Shown here: piece by piece, positions 21,529 through 30,964 of the stretch
How the letters are laid out: each line of letters opens with the position of its first letter
Position numbering within the stretch: the stretch's first letter is position 1
DNA from: Prochlorococcus sp. scB241_528O2
GTDB taxonomy: Bacteria; Cyanobacteriota; Cyanobacteriia; PCC-6307; Cyanobiaceae
Direction: 5' to 3'
Length of the DNA stretch: 64,000 nucleotides
NCBI GenBank assembly: GCA_000634115.1
Contig: JFLJ01000108.1
Location: forward strand, 24,369 to 88,368
Notes under the pieces: model-generated
The model's input: the letters and a program-made list of their open reading frames with translations, nothing else
Told to the model about the DNA's origin: nothing
Databases searched by the model: none
Position numbers and translations under genes: made by a program

Positions 21529-22476
21529 CTACTTACCATAGGCAGCGCTAAATTTACTACCTGTTGTTTGAATGTTTAAGAATGGTGCTCTACTAGCTAC
21601 ACCTGACTTCTCCCATGCTTTTACCATTGCTTGACTAATGTTTTTACCATTTTCTTTTTTACACAAAGCTAAGATACTTGGTCCAGCTCCACTAATTGCG
21701 CATCCTAGAGCACCTGCATCTAGTGCGGCATCTTTGACTTCTAGTCCACCTTTAATAAGTTTCCATCTGTAGGGTTCATGTAGCTTATCAAACATCCCCT
21801 CTTTTATTAGTTCTTGATTTCCTGCTTTTAAGCCATTTAGTAATAAAGTAAGTGCCCCCATATTTGTCACAGCATCAGATATAGGTACATTCTTGGGCAT
21901 AACCTTTCTTGCTTCACTTGTGCTTAGACGAATCGCAGGTATGGCTACAACAACTTTAATGGAATCGTGCCAATCACATCTAATGATTCTCCATCTTTGA
22001 GAAGACGACCTAGCTGTCAAACAAAGCCCACCTAGGAGAGAGGGAACTACATTATCAGGATGACCTTCTATATCAATGGCAAGTTCAAGGAGCTTCTCTT
22101 TGGACAATGGAGAGTTCATTATCGCATTTGCTCCGATTAGTCCAGCAACTATTGCTGTAGCACTACTTCCAAGTCCGCGGGCAGGTGGCACTGCTAACTT
22201 AACTCTTGCTTCAAGTGCAAAAGGATCCATATTTGCGCTCTCCCATACTTTCTGAGCGGCTCTAAAAACTAAGTTTTCAGGTCCTCCTCTTAAATGATTA
22301 CCATCTGTACTTTCCATTATTAAATCAAATCTATCTCCACCACCTTCAATTCTTGTAAAAATAAACTCATTATATAAATCTAATGCTGCGCCAAGACAAT
22401 CGAATCCAGGCCCTAAATTAGCAGTTGTGGAAGGTACTGTTACCCTTATTTTTTTACCTACTTCAGGAATAGACAT
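21529..22476 (-). CDS. thrB: Homoserine kinase
   Basis: This GHMP-family kinase phosphorylates homoserine on the way to threonine. It has 315 residues. Near the N-terminus is PSTTANLGPGFDCLGAALDL, the ATP loop is VPPARGLGSSATAIVAGL, and the third motif is GCAISGAGPSILAL. All three GHMP motifs are intact. The ATG is at 22476, 9 bases from the glk stop. It lies in a minus-strand run with glk, thrS and trpS, where threonine synthesis and threonyl-tRNA synthesis happen to be close. Confidence 0.96.
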   Translation of the reverse strand: MSIPEVGKKIRVTVPSTTANLGPGFDCLGAALDLYNEFIFTRIEGGGDRFDLIMESTDGNHLRGGPENLVFRAAQKVWESANMDPFALEARVKLAVPPARGLGSSATAIVAGLIGANAIMNSPLSKEKLLELAIDIEGHPDNVVPSLLGGLCLTARSSSQRWRIIRCDWHDSIKVVVAIPAIRLSTSEARKVMPKNVPISDAVTNMGALTLLLNGLKAGNQELIKEGMFDKLHEPYRWKLIKGGLEVKDAALDAGALGCAISGAGPSILALCKKENGKNISQAMVKAWEKSGVASRAPFLNIQTTGSKFSAAYGK

Positions 22477-22485
22477 TTTTTGTTA

Positions 22486-23520
22486 CTAAGTTTTTAAAAG
22501 CATTTTTGCTCTGCATGCTGCACTAAATAATCCAAACTCTTCATCTAAAATTACGTTCATAGGTATTGTTTTAAGAATATCTTTTAATCTTCCTTTATCA
22601 AAAAAATGTTTCATAAATAAATCTGATTTAAAGTTTTTGAAATGTTTTGGTGCTGTTCCTCCAGAAATCCATAACCCGCCAAAGCATAATTCTTGAAGAG
22701 CAACATCTCCCAATAAAGAGGCATAAGCGCCTAACCATATCCTCTCAACTTCAATCATTAGCTGATCCCCTTCTTTAGAAAGATTACAAATTTTTTCAGG
22801 TAGTTTTTTTCTTGCAGTATCAGATATTTTAATTTCTTTTAAATATTTTTTTAGAGGATGGTTTTCGGCATCAGGTTTGCTTAGTCTCCATTCGGCAATT
22901 CTTGATAAACCAGTACCGCTAACAATTCTTTCACAAGATATTCTCTCAACTTTTAGGTAATTCTTAAGCCAAATCTTTAATTCCCATTCTAACTTTGACT
23001 TTGGCGAGTATTCAACATGACCACCTTCACTAGCTAAAACTTTTACCTTTCTTCCTGATATTATGCCTCTTGCAATACCTAAACCAGTCCCCGCTCCAAC
23101 AATGGCATGCAAATCATTATTAGCACCTTCAGAATGGACCCCATTTTGGATAGTAGAATATTGATTTTTTTTTAAAAAAGGTATTCCATAAATTTGCACT
23201 GCGAAATCATTTATTAGCTCGCAGCTTTTAAAATTAAATTTTTTCTGTAATGCATTCCCAGAGATATTCCATGACAAGTTCATAATTTTCGCGTTGTTGT
23301 TAGATAAAGGACCAGCTACGGCGAAACATGCAGAAGAAGGATGAGTAATATTTTTGCATTCATTTTTGAGAAAATCTTCTAGGATTAGTTCAAAAGAATC
23401 CCAATCAGAAGATATATATTTCTTTTTGAAAATTAACTTAGGCGAATCATCATTTATTATTTTTTCGAATATTCCTAATAGAACCTTTGTACCTCCTAAA
23501 TCACAAGCAAGAAAATTCAT
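22486..23520 (-). CDS. glk: Glucokinase
   Basis: This is a bacterial-type glucokinase of 344 residues. The N-terminal phosphate loop is LACDLGGTKVLLGIFE, and a second ATP-site block is AIVGAGTGLGIARG. The catalytic Asp is probably in CELINDFAVQIYG. The C-terminal part has FGGLWISGGTAPKHF. It would feed free glucose, for example from glycogen turnover or uptake, into central metabolism. It is 10 bases after thrS and 9 before thrB, so all three may be one transcript. Confidence 0.9.
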   Translation of the reverse strand: MNFLACDLGGTKVLLGIFEKIINDDSPKLIFKKKYISSDWDSFELILEDFLKNECKNITHPSSACFAVAGPLSNNNAKIMNLSWNISGNALQKKFNFKSCELINDFAVQIYGIPFLKKNQYSTIQNGVHSEGANNDLHAIVGAGTGLGIARGIISGRKVKVLASEGGHVEYSPKSKLEWELKIWLKNYLKVERISCERIVSGTGLSRIAEWRLSKPDAENHPLKKYLKEIKISDTARKKLPEKICNLSKEGDQLMIEVERIWLGAYASLLGDVALQELCFGGLWISGGTAPKHFKNFKSDLFMKHFFDKGRLKDILKTIPMNVILDEEFGLFSAACRAKMLLKT

Positions 23521-23530
23521 AAATTTGAAA

Positions 23531-25447
23531 TTATTCTGTTCTACCTTTTTTTTCTATTAATTCATCCATTAATTTGTAAAGATTAGGTAAATTGAAAATC
23601 CCTAAATTTCTTCCATCCAAAGCTCTTAAGGCGACTGAATCAATATCCTCTTCCTTATCTCCAATAACTGCAATTAAAGGAATTCTCCCAAGAGTTGCCT
23701 CTCTTATTTTATATCCTATTTTTTCATTCCTAATATCAACTTTTGATCGGTAACCATTATTATTTATTAATTCATTAAACTTTAAACACTTTTCAATATT
23801 TCTATCGGTAATGCTCAATAAAATTATTTGATAAGGAGCAAGCCAAATTGGGAATTTTGCCTCATATTGTTCAATTAAGATTCCGATAAATCTTTCAAAG
23901 GATCCTAAAATTGCTCTATGAAGCATAACTGGGTTTCTTTTTTCATTATCAATATCTACATAAGTTGCATCCAATCTAATAGGCATTGAGAAATCAACCT
24001 GAATAGTTCCGCATTGCCAGACTCTATTTAGACAATCTTTTAATGAGAATTCTATTTTTGGACCATAGAAAGCCCCCTCACCTGGTTGAAGTTCCCATTT
24101 GAGACTTTTATTATCAAGAGCTTTGGTAAGAGCCTCTTCTGATTTGTCCCATATCTCTTCGCTACCTACCCTTTTTTCAGGACGGGTTGATAATTTGATA
24201 ATGATTTCATCAAAACCGAAAGTTTTATAGACTTTGAAAACAAGATCGATAAAAGTGGATACTTCTTCTTGAATTTGTTCTTCTGTGCAGAAGATGTGTG
24301 CATCATCTTGAGTAAAGTTTCTTACTCTCATTAAGCCGTGTAGTGCTCCAGAAGGCTCATTTCTGTGACAAGAGCCAAATTCAGCAAGACGAATAGGTAA
24401 ATCCTTATAACTTTTTAAACCTTGATTAAAGAGTTGAATATGACATGGACAATTCATTGGTTTAATTGCATAAGTTCGATTTTCTGATGCGGTAGTGAAC
24501 ATATCGTCTCTAAATTTTTCCCAATGACCAGATTTTTCCCAAAGAGATTTATCAACAGCTTGTGGGGTTTTAATTTCTAGATAATCATTTTTTTTAAGTA
24601 TTTCTCTAATGAATTTTTCTAGGACTTGGTAAATTGTCCATCCATTTGGATGCCAAAAAATCATACCTGGAGATTCTTCTTGTATGTGAAAGAGTGAATG
24701 CTTTTTCCCAAGTTTTCTATGGTCTCTTTTTTCAGCTTCTTCAATTCTTGTTAAGTATTCATTGAGTTCTTTCTCTTTAGCCCATGCAGTTCCATATATT
24801 CTCTGTAATGATTCATTTTCACTATTACCTCTCCAGTATGATCCTGATAATTTAAGTAACTTAAAGTGCCTAAGATGTCTAGTGTTTGGGACATGAGGTC
24901 CTCTACACATATCAATATATTCTTCATGTTTATAAAGATTAATGAGGCCATCATCATTAATATCTTCTATTATTCTTAATTTAAAAGTCTCGTCTCTTTC
25001 TTGAAATGTTTTAATAGCGTCTTTTTTTGAAACTTGTATAATTTCTACGTCATAATTTTTTTTTATTAATTTGTTAATTCGATCTTCAATTTTTATTAAA
25101 TCTTCAGGCGTAAATCTGTATTCTGAAAAAATATCGTAATAAAAACCATCCTCAATTACAGGTCCAATTGCCATTTGAATATTTGGGTAGATTTGTTTAA
25201 CTGCATGGCCAATTAGATGAGCAAAGGAATGTCTAATTATTTCAATTCCTTCTTTATCTTTAGATGTAATGATTACAACTTTGGAATCTTTATTTATAGG
25301 AAGAGTTGCATCAAGAAGAACATCATTTACTTTCCCAGCAATTGTTGCTTTAGCCAAACCAGCGCCTATACTTTGGGCGATTTCTAGAATAGTTACAGAT
25401 TTTTCGAAAACTTTTTTTGAACCATCAGGTAAGGTAATTACTGGCAT
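23531..25447 (-). CDS. thrS: Threonyl-tRNA synthetase
   Basis: This class II synthetase has 638 residues. The N-terminal TGS domain covers about 1-65 and the editing domain about 66-225, with the [16 protein letters not shown] metal-binding motif. The catalytic core has zinc ligands Cys in [10 protein letters not shown] and His residues in [17 protein letters not shown]. The C-terminal anticodon-binding domain starts near 540 with [13 protein letters not shown]. The full-length editing form is complete. The ATG at 25447 is 3 bases after the trpS stop. Confidence 0.97.
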   Translation of the reverse strand: MPVITLPDGSKKVFEKSVTILEIAQSIGAGLAKATIAGKVNDVLLDATLPINKDSKVVIITSKDKEGIEIIRHSFAHLIGHAVKQIYPNIQMAIGPVIEDGFYYDIFSEYRFTPEDLIKIEDRINKLIKKNYDVEIIQVSKKDAIKTFQERDETFKLRIIEDINDDGLINLYKHEEYIDMCRGPHVPNTRHLRHFKLLKLSGSYWRGNSENESLQRIYGTAWAKEKELNEYLTRIEEAEKRDHRKLGKKHSLFHIQEESPGMIFWHPNGWTIYQVLEKFIREILKKNDYLEIKTPQAVDKSLWEKSGHWEKFRDDMFTTASENRTYAIKPMNCPCHIQLFNQGLKSYKDLPIRLAEFGSCHRNEPSGALHGLMRVRNFTQDDAHIFCTEEQIQEEVSTFIDLVFKVYKTFGFDEIIIKLSTRPEKRVGSEEIWDKSEEALTKALDNKSLKWELQPGEGAFYGPKIEFSLKDCLNRVWQCGTIQVDFSMPIRLDATYVDIDNEKRNPVMLHRAILGSFERFIGILIEQYEAKFPIWLAPYQIILLSITDRNIEKCLKFNELINNNGYRSKVDIRNEKIGYKIREATLGRIPLIAVIGDKEEDIDSVALRALDGRNLGIFNLPNLYKLMDELIEKKGRTE

Positions 25448-25450
25448 AAT

Positions 25451-26467
25451 TTATTTCTCCATATCAAAGAATCCTAATTTCGATTTAACTCTTTTAAGAG
25501 TTTTATTTGCTAAATCTTCAGCCTTCTCTTTACCTTCTTTGAGAATGTTATTTAATTGATATGGATCATTAATTAAGACTTTATATTTTTCCTGAATAGG
25601 TTCAAGAGATTCTATAAGTTGTTCAGTAATTAATTTTTTAAAAGTCCCCCACCCAGTTTCGGAGAATTCATTTTCGCATTGTGAAATTTCTTTCCCAGAC
25701 AATATTGAATAAATCATCAGAAGATTTTTAGACTCTGCTCTCTCAGGGTTATTAAATTCTATTCCAATATGGCTGTCACTTTTTGCTCTTTTTATTTTTT
25801 TCGTAATTATTTCAGGCGCATCTAATAAGTTAATCCGACTACCTTCATTAGGATCACTTTTACTCATCTTTTTTGAACCATCAATTAAACTCATTATTTT
25901 TGAACCATTCTTCATGATTATTGGCTGAGGGATTTTTAAAATATTTTTATCCTTACTAAATTTGGCATTAATTCTTTGTTGTGCAATATCTCTAGCAAGT
26001 TCAAGATGTTGTTTTTGATCCTCCCCTACTGGAACGAAGTCAGCATCATATAAAAGAATATCTGCAGCCATTAGGATTGGGTAGTCAAATAATCCAATAG
26101 ATACATTATTTCCCTGTTGTTTTGATTTTTCTTTAAATTGAATCATTCTTTCCATCCAATTTATTGGGGTCATGCAATTAAGTATCCAACAAAGCTCTGA
26201 ATGTGCAGAAATCTGACTTTGGACAAAAATTGAACACATTTTGGGGTCTATTCCACAAGCAACGTATAAAGCTGCAGTAGATAAAGTGTTATTAGATAAT
26301 TCTTTGGGATTATATGCAGCAGTTATTGCGTGCAAATCAACTACACATAGAAATGTTTCATATTGATCTTGAAGTGTTACCCAATTATTGATTGCTCCAA
26401 GCCAATTTCCTATATGTAAATCACCAGTTGGTTGAACTCCCGAAAGAATCCTTTTTTTATTTGCCAT
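25451..26467 (-). CDS. trpS: Tryptophanyl-tRNA synthetase
   Basis: This class I synthetase has 338 residues. The HIGH-type motif appears as DLHIGNWLGAI near residue 17 and the KMSKS motif as GSKKMSKSDPNEGSRI near 200. The block MAADILLYDADFVPVGEDQKQHLEL is characteristic of TrpRS. Its ATG at 26467 lies inside the end of the RGG-like gene, an 11-base overlap in a different frame that suggests translational coupling. Confidence 0.97.
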   Translation of the reverse strand: MANKKRILSGVQPTGDLHIGNWLGAINNWVTLQDQYETFLCVVDLHAITAAYNPKELSNNTLSTAALYVACGIDPKMCSIFVQSQISAHSELCWILNCMTPINWMERMIQFKEKSKQQGNNVSIGLFDYPILMAADILLYDADFVPVGEDQKQHLELARDIAQQRINAKFSKDKNILKIPQPIIMKNGSKIMSLIDGSKKMSKSDPNEGSRINLLDAPEIITKKIKRAKSDSHIGIEFNNPERAESKNLLMIYSILSGKEISQCENEFSETGWGTFKKLITEQLIESLEPIQEKYKVLINDPYQLNNILKEGKEKAEDLANKTLKRVKSKLGFFDMEK

Positions 26468-26879
26468 CCTCTTCTACTTCGCTAGATTGTATTTCTTCAT
26501 TTGATGTACTTTTAACAGGTCTTGCAAAGGGATCAGGAGCTGTTTTTTTCTTTTCTGCAAAAGGTTTTTGTGATTCTCTATTCGCAGAAGAGTTTTTGTT
26601 ATTCTTTGCATATTCTGTTATTGATTCAATTAATTTTTCGTCCTTGATCATTTCGCTAAGTGTTCTAACAGAGAATCCGAGGACTGCGACAGTAGATCTT
26701 AGTTGAAAGGTTTCTTGTATTGATTTAACGGCTTTCATTTCGTTATCACTCAATCTTATTCGGAAGCCACCTCCATCTCGTCTACCGCCAGATCTATCTC
26801 TGAAATTGGATCTTTCATTATCGGAACGACCTCTGTAATTTTCTTGTCCAGGATTATTGCCAAAATTTGAATTAGACAT
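26457..26879 (-). CDS. Small Arg/Gly-rich N-terminus protein, unknown function
   Basis: This 140-residue protein has three parts. Residues 5-45 are an Arg/Gly/Asn/Ser-rich stretch with RGRSD, FRDRSGGRRDGGG, resembling RGG boxes that contact RNA. Residues 40-85 form a likely folded helix pair (RLSDNEMKAVKSIQETF, TVAVLGFSVRTLSEMI). The tail is Lys/Glu/Ser-rich and charged. No annotated family is recognised. It directly precedes trpS with an 11-base overlap and is divergent from the DUF697 gene. RNA binding is only suggested by composition. Confidence 0.75.
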   Translation of the reverse strand: MSNSNFGNNPGQENYRGRSDNERSNFRDRSGGRRDGGGFRIRLSDNEMKAVKSIQETFQLRSTVAVLGFSVRTLSEMIKDEKLIESITEYAKNNKNSSANRESQKPFAEKKKTAPDPFARPVKSTSNEEIQSSEVEEDGK

Positions 26880-27046
26880 CTTGATGTTTCTTAATTAATT
26901 TAAATAGTCTATTAACTTAGCATCTAGTTATGCAATAAGTCTTTCTAAAAGCTTTAAAATTTTATCTGTTAATTAACTAGTTATGTTATTTCCCTTTTCA
27001 CATTCAAATCTTGCATTAAAATAAAATTAGAGAAAATTAAAGTACC

Positions 27047-28381
27047 GTGTCTGATATTAGTAAAGAAAACATCCTAAAGGATTTAGTAAAGTTTCCCAAA
27101 AAGAATTTTCTGATTATTTTGTTGCTATTAGGATTTGGAGAATGGTTTGTAAGTGATTTAATTAATTTTGCAGGGGGATCAATAGGATTTTTTGTTTTGT
27201 GTTTGGGGGGATATCTTTACTTGAAGAATGACAAGCCTAAATTTAATGAGCCAAATAATTTAGATGGTTGGATAAATCTTTGTAATGAAGATTTAAACTT
27301 CTATGAGGAACTTGAGGAGAATAATAATTTAGAAAAACAAAATCTTAAAAGACAACAATCCCTTGACTCGATACTTAATAGATGTGCCAAAGAGAAAATT
27401 TCTTTTATTGGGAAGAAAGATTATGACTCAACTCAATCTTTATTTAGAGATTTCTTCAAAGAAAAAAAGTTTAATTTTGATTTTATTGAAAAACTTCCAA
27501 AATATAATTCTTCGGAGATTGTTCCTGATAAGGTAATAAATACTGATGCTATTTTATATTTTTTAAGTTTCCCTTTATCTGCCAATGACTTTTTATGGTT
27601 AGAAAAGCTTCCTAAGGATATGCCAATTTGGTTAGTAGCCCAGTCTTCAAATGGATTTGAATCTCAAAATGAAATAGATGAATTGAAGGATCAAATTTCA
27701 GGAGAATTGATAAATAGAATAATTAGAGTTGATACAAATAAAAATGAATTAACTCATATACCTTTTTCTGTCAGGAAGTTTTTTCTAAGTTCAAGTAAAA
27801 ATATTGAGAACACCAAGAAAAGACTTTTGAAACAATTACATACAAAATGGCAGTCTGAGATTGAGGGGATAAGAAGAACACAATTGAAAGTTTTACAGAA
27901 GAAGAATCAAATTCTTGTTGCAACCACTGTTTTCTTGTCACCACTTCCTTCAATAGATTTGTTGTCTATGACAGTTTTAAATTCTCTAATGATTAAAGAG
28001 ATAAAATCAATATGGGGATGTAATTGGTCTCCAGAAATTTTGGATAAAGTATCAAAACAAATAATAAAGACTGCAATAGCTCAAGGAGTAATTGAATGGA
28101 GTGGTCAGACTTTAATTGGATTAACAAAATTGCATGGCCCAACTTGGTTGTTGTCAGGAACTTATCAGGCAATAAGTGCAGCATATTTAACAAGAGTCGT
28201 ATCTAGTTCCCTGGCGGATTTTATGGCAATAACAAAAGGGGTATCTGAGCCCGACTTGGAATTTATAAAAGAAAATTCAGAAAAAATTGTTGAAAAAGCT
28301 TTCGAAAAAGAGAAAATAAATTGGCAATCTTTGATATCTGATTTGAAAAATCCTTTAATTCGACTTAGATATAGTTCATAA
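27047..28381 (+). CDS. DUF697-containing membrane protein with GTPase-like but degenerate centre
   Basis: This protein has 444 residues. The N-terminus has two membrane helices (about 19-55: FLIILLLLGFGEW and IGFFVLCLGGYLYL). Residues 115-235 resemble a GTPase fold, but the strand-loop that should carry the P-loop reads ISFIGKKDYDSTQSLF, so no GxxxxGK[ST] is seen. Residues 285-410 match DUF697 (TVFLSPLPSIDLLSM, LTKLHGPTWLLSGTYQAISAAYL). Start is GTG at 27047. The manganese binding-protein gene begins 20 bases after its stop, so they are likely co-transcribed. The function is unknown. Confidence 0.75.
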   Translation: MSDISKENILKDLVKFPKKNFLIILLLLGFGEWFVSDLINFAGGSIGFFVLCLGGYLYLKNDKPKFNEPNNLDGWINLCNEDLNFYEELEENNNLEKQNLKRQQSLDSILNRCAKEKISFIGKKDYDSTQSLFRDFFKEKKFNFDFIEKLPKYNSSEIVPDKVINTDAILYFLSFPLSANDFLWLEKLPKDMPIWLVAQSSNGFESQNEIDELKDQISGELINRIIRVDTNKNELTHIPFSVRKFFLSSSKNIENTKKRLLKQLHTKWQSEIEGIRRTQLKVLQKKNQILVATTVFLSPLPSIDLLSMTVLNSLMIKEIKSIWGCNWSPEILDKVSKQIIKTAIAQGVIEWSGQTLIGLTKLHGPTWLLSGTYQAISAAYLTRVVSSSLADFMAITKGVSEPDLEFIKENSEKIVEKAFEKEKINWQSLISDLKNPLIRLRYSS

Positions 28382-28401
28382 TCTCTGGAATTATTAAAAT
28401 A

Positions 28402-29310
28402 ATGCGTAAAAAGTTTTTGCTTTTAATTCTTGCATGTTTAATATGTCTTTTTTCAACTACTGCATGTAAGAGAATCTCAACTAAAAATCAAACTAAAAAA
28501 GAGTTGGTTTTTGCAAGCTTTACCGTTTTGGCAGATATAATTCAAAACATTGCTAAAAATGATGACTTCGTTGTTAAATCAATCACTAAACCTGGAGTAG
28601 AAGTTCATGGTTATAAACCAACTCCAAGTGACATAATAAATGCCTCTGATGCATTTGTTTTTGTTGATAATGGATTTGGATTTGAAATATGGTCAGAAAA
28701 ATTTGTTTCTAATTTGAAAGTTCAAAGAATAACTATTGCAGATTATCTAGAACCCATATTTATAAGTGAAGATTCTTACAAAGGAAAACCAAATCCCCAT
28801 GCCTGGATTTCTCCAAAAAGAGGAATTCTTTATGTAGATATCATAGTGGAATCCTTATCAGAATTGAGGCCATCCAAACGAGAATTATTCGAAAAAAATG
28901 GCGAAATTTATAAACAAAAACTCTCTAAAATTGATCAAGATTTCTCACTTTTTATTAACAACTTAGAAAAAGATAAAAGGTATCTAGTAAGTTGTGAAGG
29001 AGCATTTTCTTACCTCGCTAATGATTATGGATTAAATGAAGTTTACTTGTGGCCAGTTAATGCCGAGAGTCAAATTACGCCCAAAAGGATGGCAAGAACA
29101 ATATCATTAGTTAAGAAAAAAAATGTCCCAGCTGTATTTTGTGAAAGTACTGTAAGTAATGAATCTCAAATGGTTGTTGTAAATGAAACTGGAACTAAAT
29201 TTGGTGGAAATCTTTATGTTGATTCGTTGTCAATTGATAATGGCCCAGCTAATTCTTACTTAGAAATGCTGAAATATAATTTGGAACTTATTAAAAGAGG
29301 TCTTGAATAA
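28402..29310 (+). CDS. mntC: Metal (probably manganese) ABC transporter, substrate-binding lipoprotein
   Basis: This 302-residue lipoprotein has a hydrophobic signal and a lipobox at STTAC near residue 22. Metal ligands of the cluster A-I binding proteins are visible: His in VEVHGYKPTPSD, His in NPHAWISPKRG, Glu in SCEGAFSYLAN and Asp in LYVDSLS. The long His-rich loop found in many zinc-binding ZnuA proteins is absent, and the NPHAWISP block resembles cyanobacterial MntC. Manganese is favoured because photosystem II needs it, but zinc or iron cannot be ruled out. The ATPase gene starts 3 bases downstream. Confidence 0.85.
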   Translation: MRKKFLLLILACLICLFSTTACKRISTKNQTKKELVFASFTVLADIIQNIAKNDDFVVKSITKPGVEVHGYKPTPSDIINASDAFVFVDNGFGFEIWSEKFVSNLKVQRITIADYLEPIFISEDSYKGKPNPHAWISPKRGILYVDIIVESLSELRPSKRELFEKNGEIYKQKLSKIDQDFSLFINNLEKDKRYLVSCEGAFSYLANDYGLNEVYLWPVNAESQITPKRMARTISLVKKKNVPAVFCESTVSNESQMVVVNETGTKFGGNLYVDSLSIDNGPANSYLEMLKYNLELIKRGLE

Positions 29311-29313
29311 AAT

Positions 29314-30078
29314 ATGGAAAAACCTAATTATCAAAACTACAGGATTGATGCAGAAAATATATGCGTAGACTACAACGGCAAAGTTGCATTATATGATGCC
29401 AACTTAAGATTAAAACCTGGTCAAATTTGTGGATTGGTAGGAATGAATGGTGCTGGGAAAACAACCTTTTTTAATGCATTGACCGGCTTTGTTAACATTT
29501 CTAAGGGAAAAATAAGAATAAACGGTGAGCCTTTAAGGGCTGCGCAGAAAGATCAGACAATCGCTTATGTTCCTCAAAGTGAAGGTATTGATAGTCAGTT
29601 CCCTGTAAATGTTTGGGATGTTGTAATGATGGGAAGATATGGGTCGATGAATATTCTCAGGTGTCCAAGAGAGTCTGATGTTCAGGCTGTTAAAGATGCT
29701 ATTAGGAGGGTTGACCTGACAGATTTTTTATCTACACCAATTGGGAATTTGTCTGGAGGTCAAAGGAAAAGAACTTTTTTAGCCAGAGCGATTGCACAGA
29801 GAGCCTCAATATTATTGCTGGATGAACCATTTACGGGAGTTGATATAAGAACTGAGAAACTAATTTCAGAATTATTTATTCAGTTTAAAAATGAGGGTAA
29901 AACAATTTTATTATCTACTCATGATATGATTCATGTTCGCGAATTTTGTGATTTGGTTCTTTTAATAAACAAAACAGTTGTTGCATATGGGGAGACCTCT
30001 GAAGTATTTACACCTGAAAATATAACAAGTACCTTTGGTGGGATCTCTCCTGACGTTTTGTTTGGGCCTGAGTCATAA
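29314..30078 (+). CDS. mntA: Metal ABC transporter ATP-binding protein
   Basis: This is a complete ABC ATPase of 254 residues. Walker A is GMNGAGKTT near residue 43, Q-loop region VPQSEGID, signature LSGGQRKR near 147, Walker B ILLLDEPFTG and the switch His in LSTHDMIH. It drives import by the lipoprotein and permease on either side. It is separated from the binding protein by 3 bases and from the permease by 11, so all three form a tight operon. Confidence 0.92.
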   Translation: MEKPNYQNYRIDAENICVDYNGKVALYDANLRLKPGQICGLVGMNGAGKTTFFNALTGFVNISKGKIRINGEPLRAAQKDQTIAYVPQSEGIDSQFPVNVWDVVMMGRYGSMNILRCPRESDVQAVKDAIRRVDLTDFLSTPIGNLSGGQRKRTFLARAIAQRASILLLDEPFTGVDIRTEKLISELFIQFKNEGKTILLSTHDMIHVREFCDLVLLINKTVVAYGETSEVFTPENITSTFGGISPDVLFGPES

Positions 30079-30089
30079 AAAAATTATTT

Positions 30090-30962
30090 ATGGAGCCCTT
30101 TTTATTATCTAGTATAAATACATTCGTAACAGAACCTTTAACTCATGATTTCATGAGGAAAGCTCTATTTATGAGCTCTTTAGTGGCTGCTGTTTGTGGT
30201 CTTTTATCTAGTTATTTAACTCTCAAAGGTTGGGCTTTAATGGGAGATGCCGTATCACATTCAGTAATGCCTGGAGTTGTTGTCGCTTATGCTTTGGGAC
30301 TCCCATTCTCATTGGGGGCATTTATATTCGGAGTGGGTTCTGTAGCGCTCATAGGATTTGTTAAACAAAAATCGAGAGTTAAGGAAGATACAGTTATTGG
30401 GTTAGTCTTTACAGGTTTTTTTGCTCTTGGAATAGTTTTGGTTTCTAAGATTAAAAGTAATATTGATCTCCACTCTATTCTTTTTGGAAGTCCATTAGGT
30501 ATATCACTATCTGATGTGAAGCAAACGGTATTGATTTCTTTGTTGGTGGTCGTACTTTTATCAGTTTTCAGGAAAGATTTAATGCTTTACTGTTTTGATC
30601 CTAGACATGCAAAAACTGTTGGAATTAATGTTCTTTTCCTACATTATTTGCTTCTTACATGCTTATCTTTAGCGGCTGTTGTTGGTTTGCAGACGGTTGG
30701 AATAATATTGGTAGTTGCAATGTTGATAACTCCAGGGGCTACTGCATACTTGCTTACTGATCAATTTGATAATATGACCATGATTTCAGTATTTAGCGCC
30801 ATTATCTCAAGTGTAATAGGTATCTATTGTAGTTTTTGGTTCGATCTTGAAACCGGAGGTTCTATAGTATTAGCCCAAACCTTTATATTTTTATTTGCTT
30901 TTTTATTCGCTCCGAGATATGGAATATTCAAGTTTAAAAAAATCTTTTCTAATTATAAATAA
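30090..30962 (+). CDS. mntB: Metal ABC transporter permease
   Basis: This is a 290-residue integral membrane protein with about eight or nine hydrophobic helices. Family blocks include LKGWALMGDAVSHSVMPGVVVAY near residue 46 and VVGLQTVGIILVVAMLITPGATAYL near 200, both typical of ZnuB/MntB permeases. A DUF4336 gene follows after only 2 bases, extending the operon. Confidence 0.92.
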   Translation: MEPFLLSSINTFVTEPLTHDFMRKALFMSSLVAAVCGLLSSYLTLKGWALMGDAVSHSVMPGVVVAYALGLPFSLGAFIFGVGSVALIGFVKQKSRVKEDTVIGLVFTGFFALGIVLVSKIKSNIDLHSILFGSPLGISLSDVKQTVLISLLVVVLLSVFRKDLMLYCFDPRHAKTVGINVLFLHYLLLTCLSLAAVVGLQTVGIILVVAMLITPGATAYLLTDQFDNMTMISVFSAIISSVIGIYCSFWFDLETGGSIVLAQTFIFLFAFLFAPRYGIFKFKKIFSNYK

Positions 30963-30964
30963 TC

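Noticed and set aside
26880..27046. Possible tRNA or small RNA in the divergent gap before the DUF697 gene
   Set aside because: No cloverleaf, T-loop consensus or GC-rich stem is visible; it is plain A+T-rich promoter DNA.
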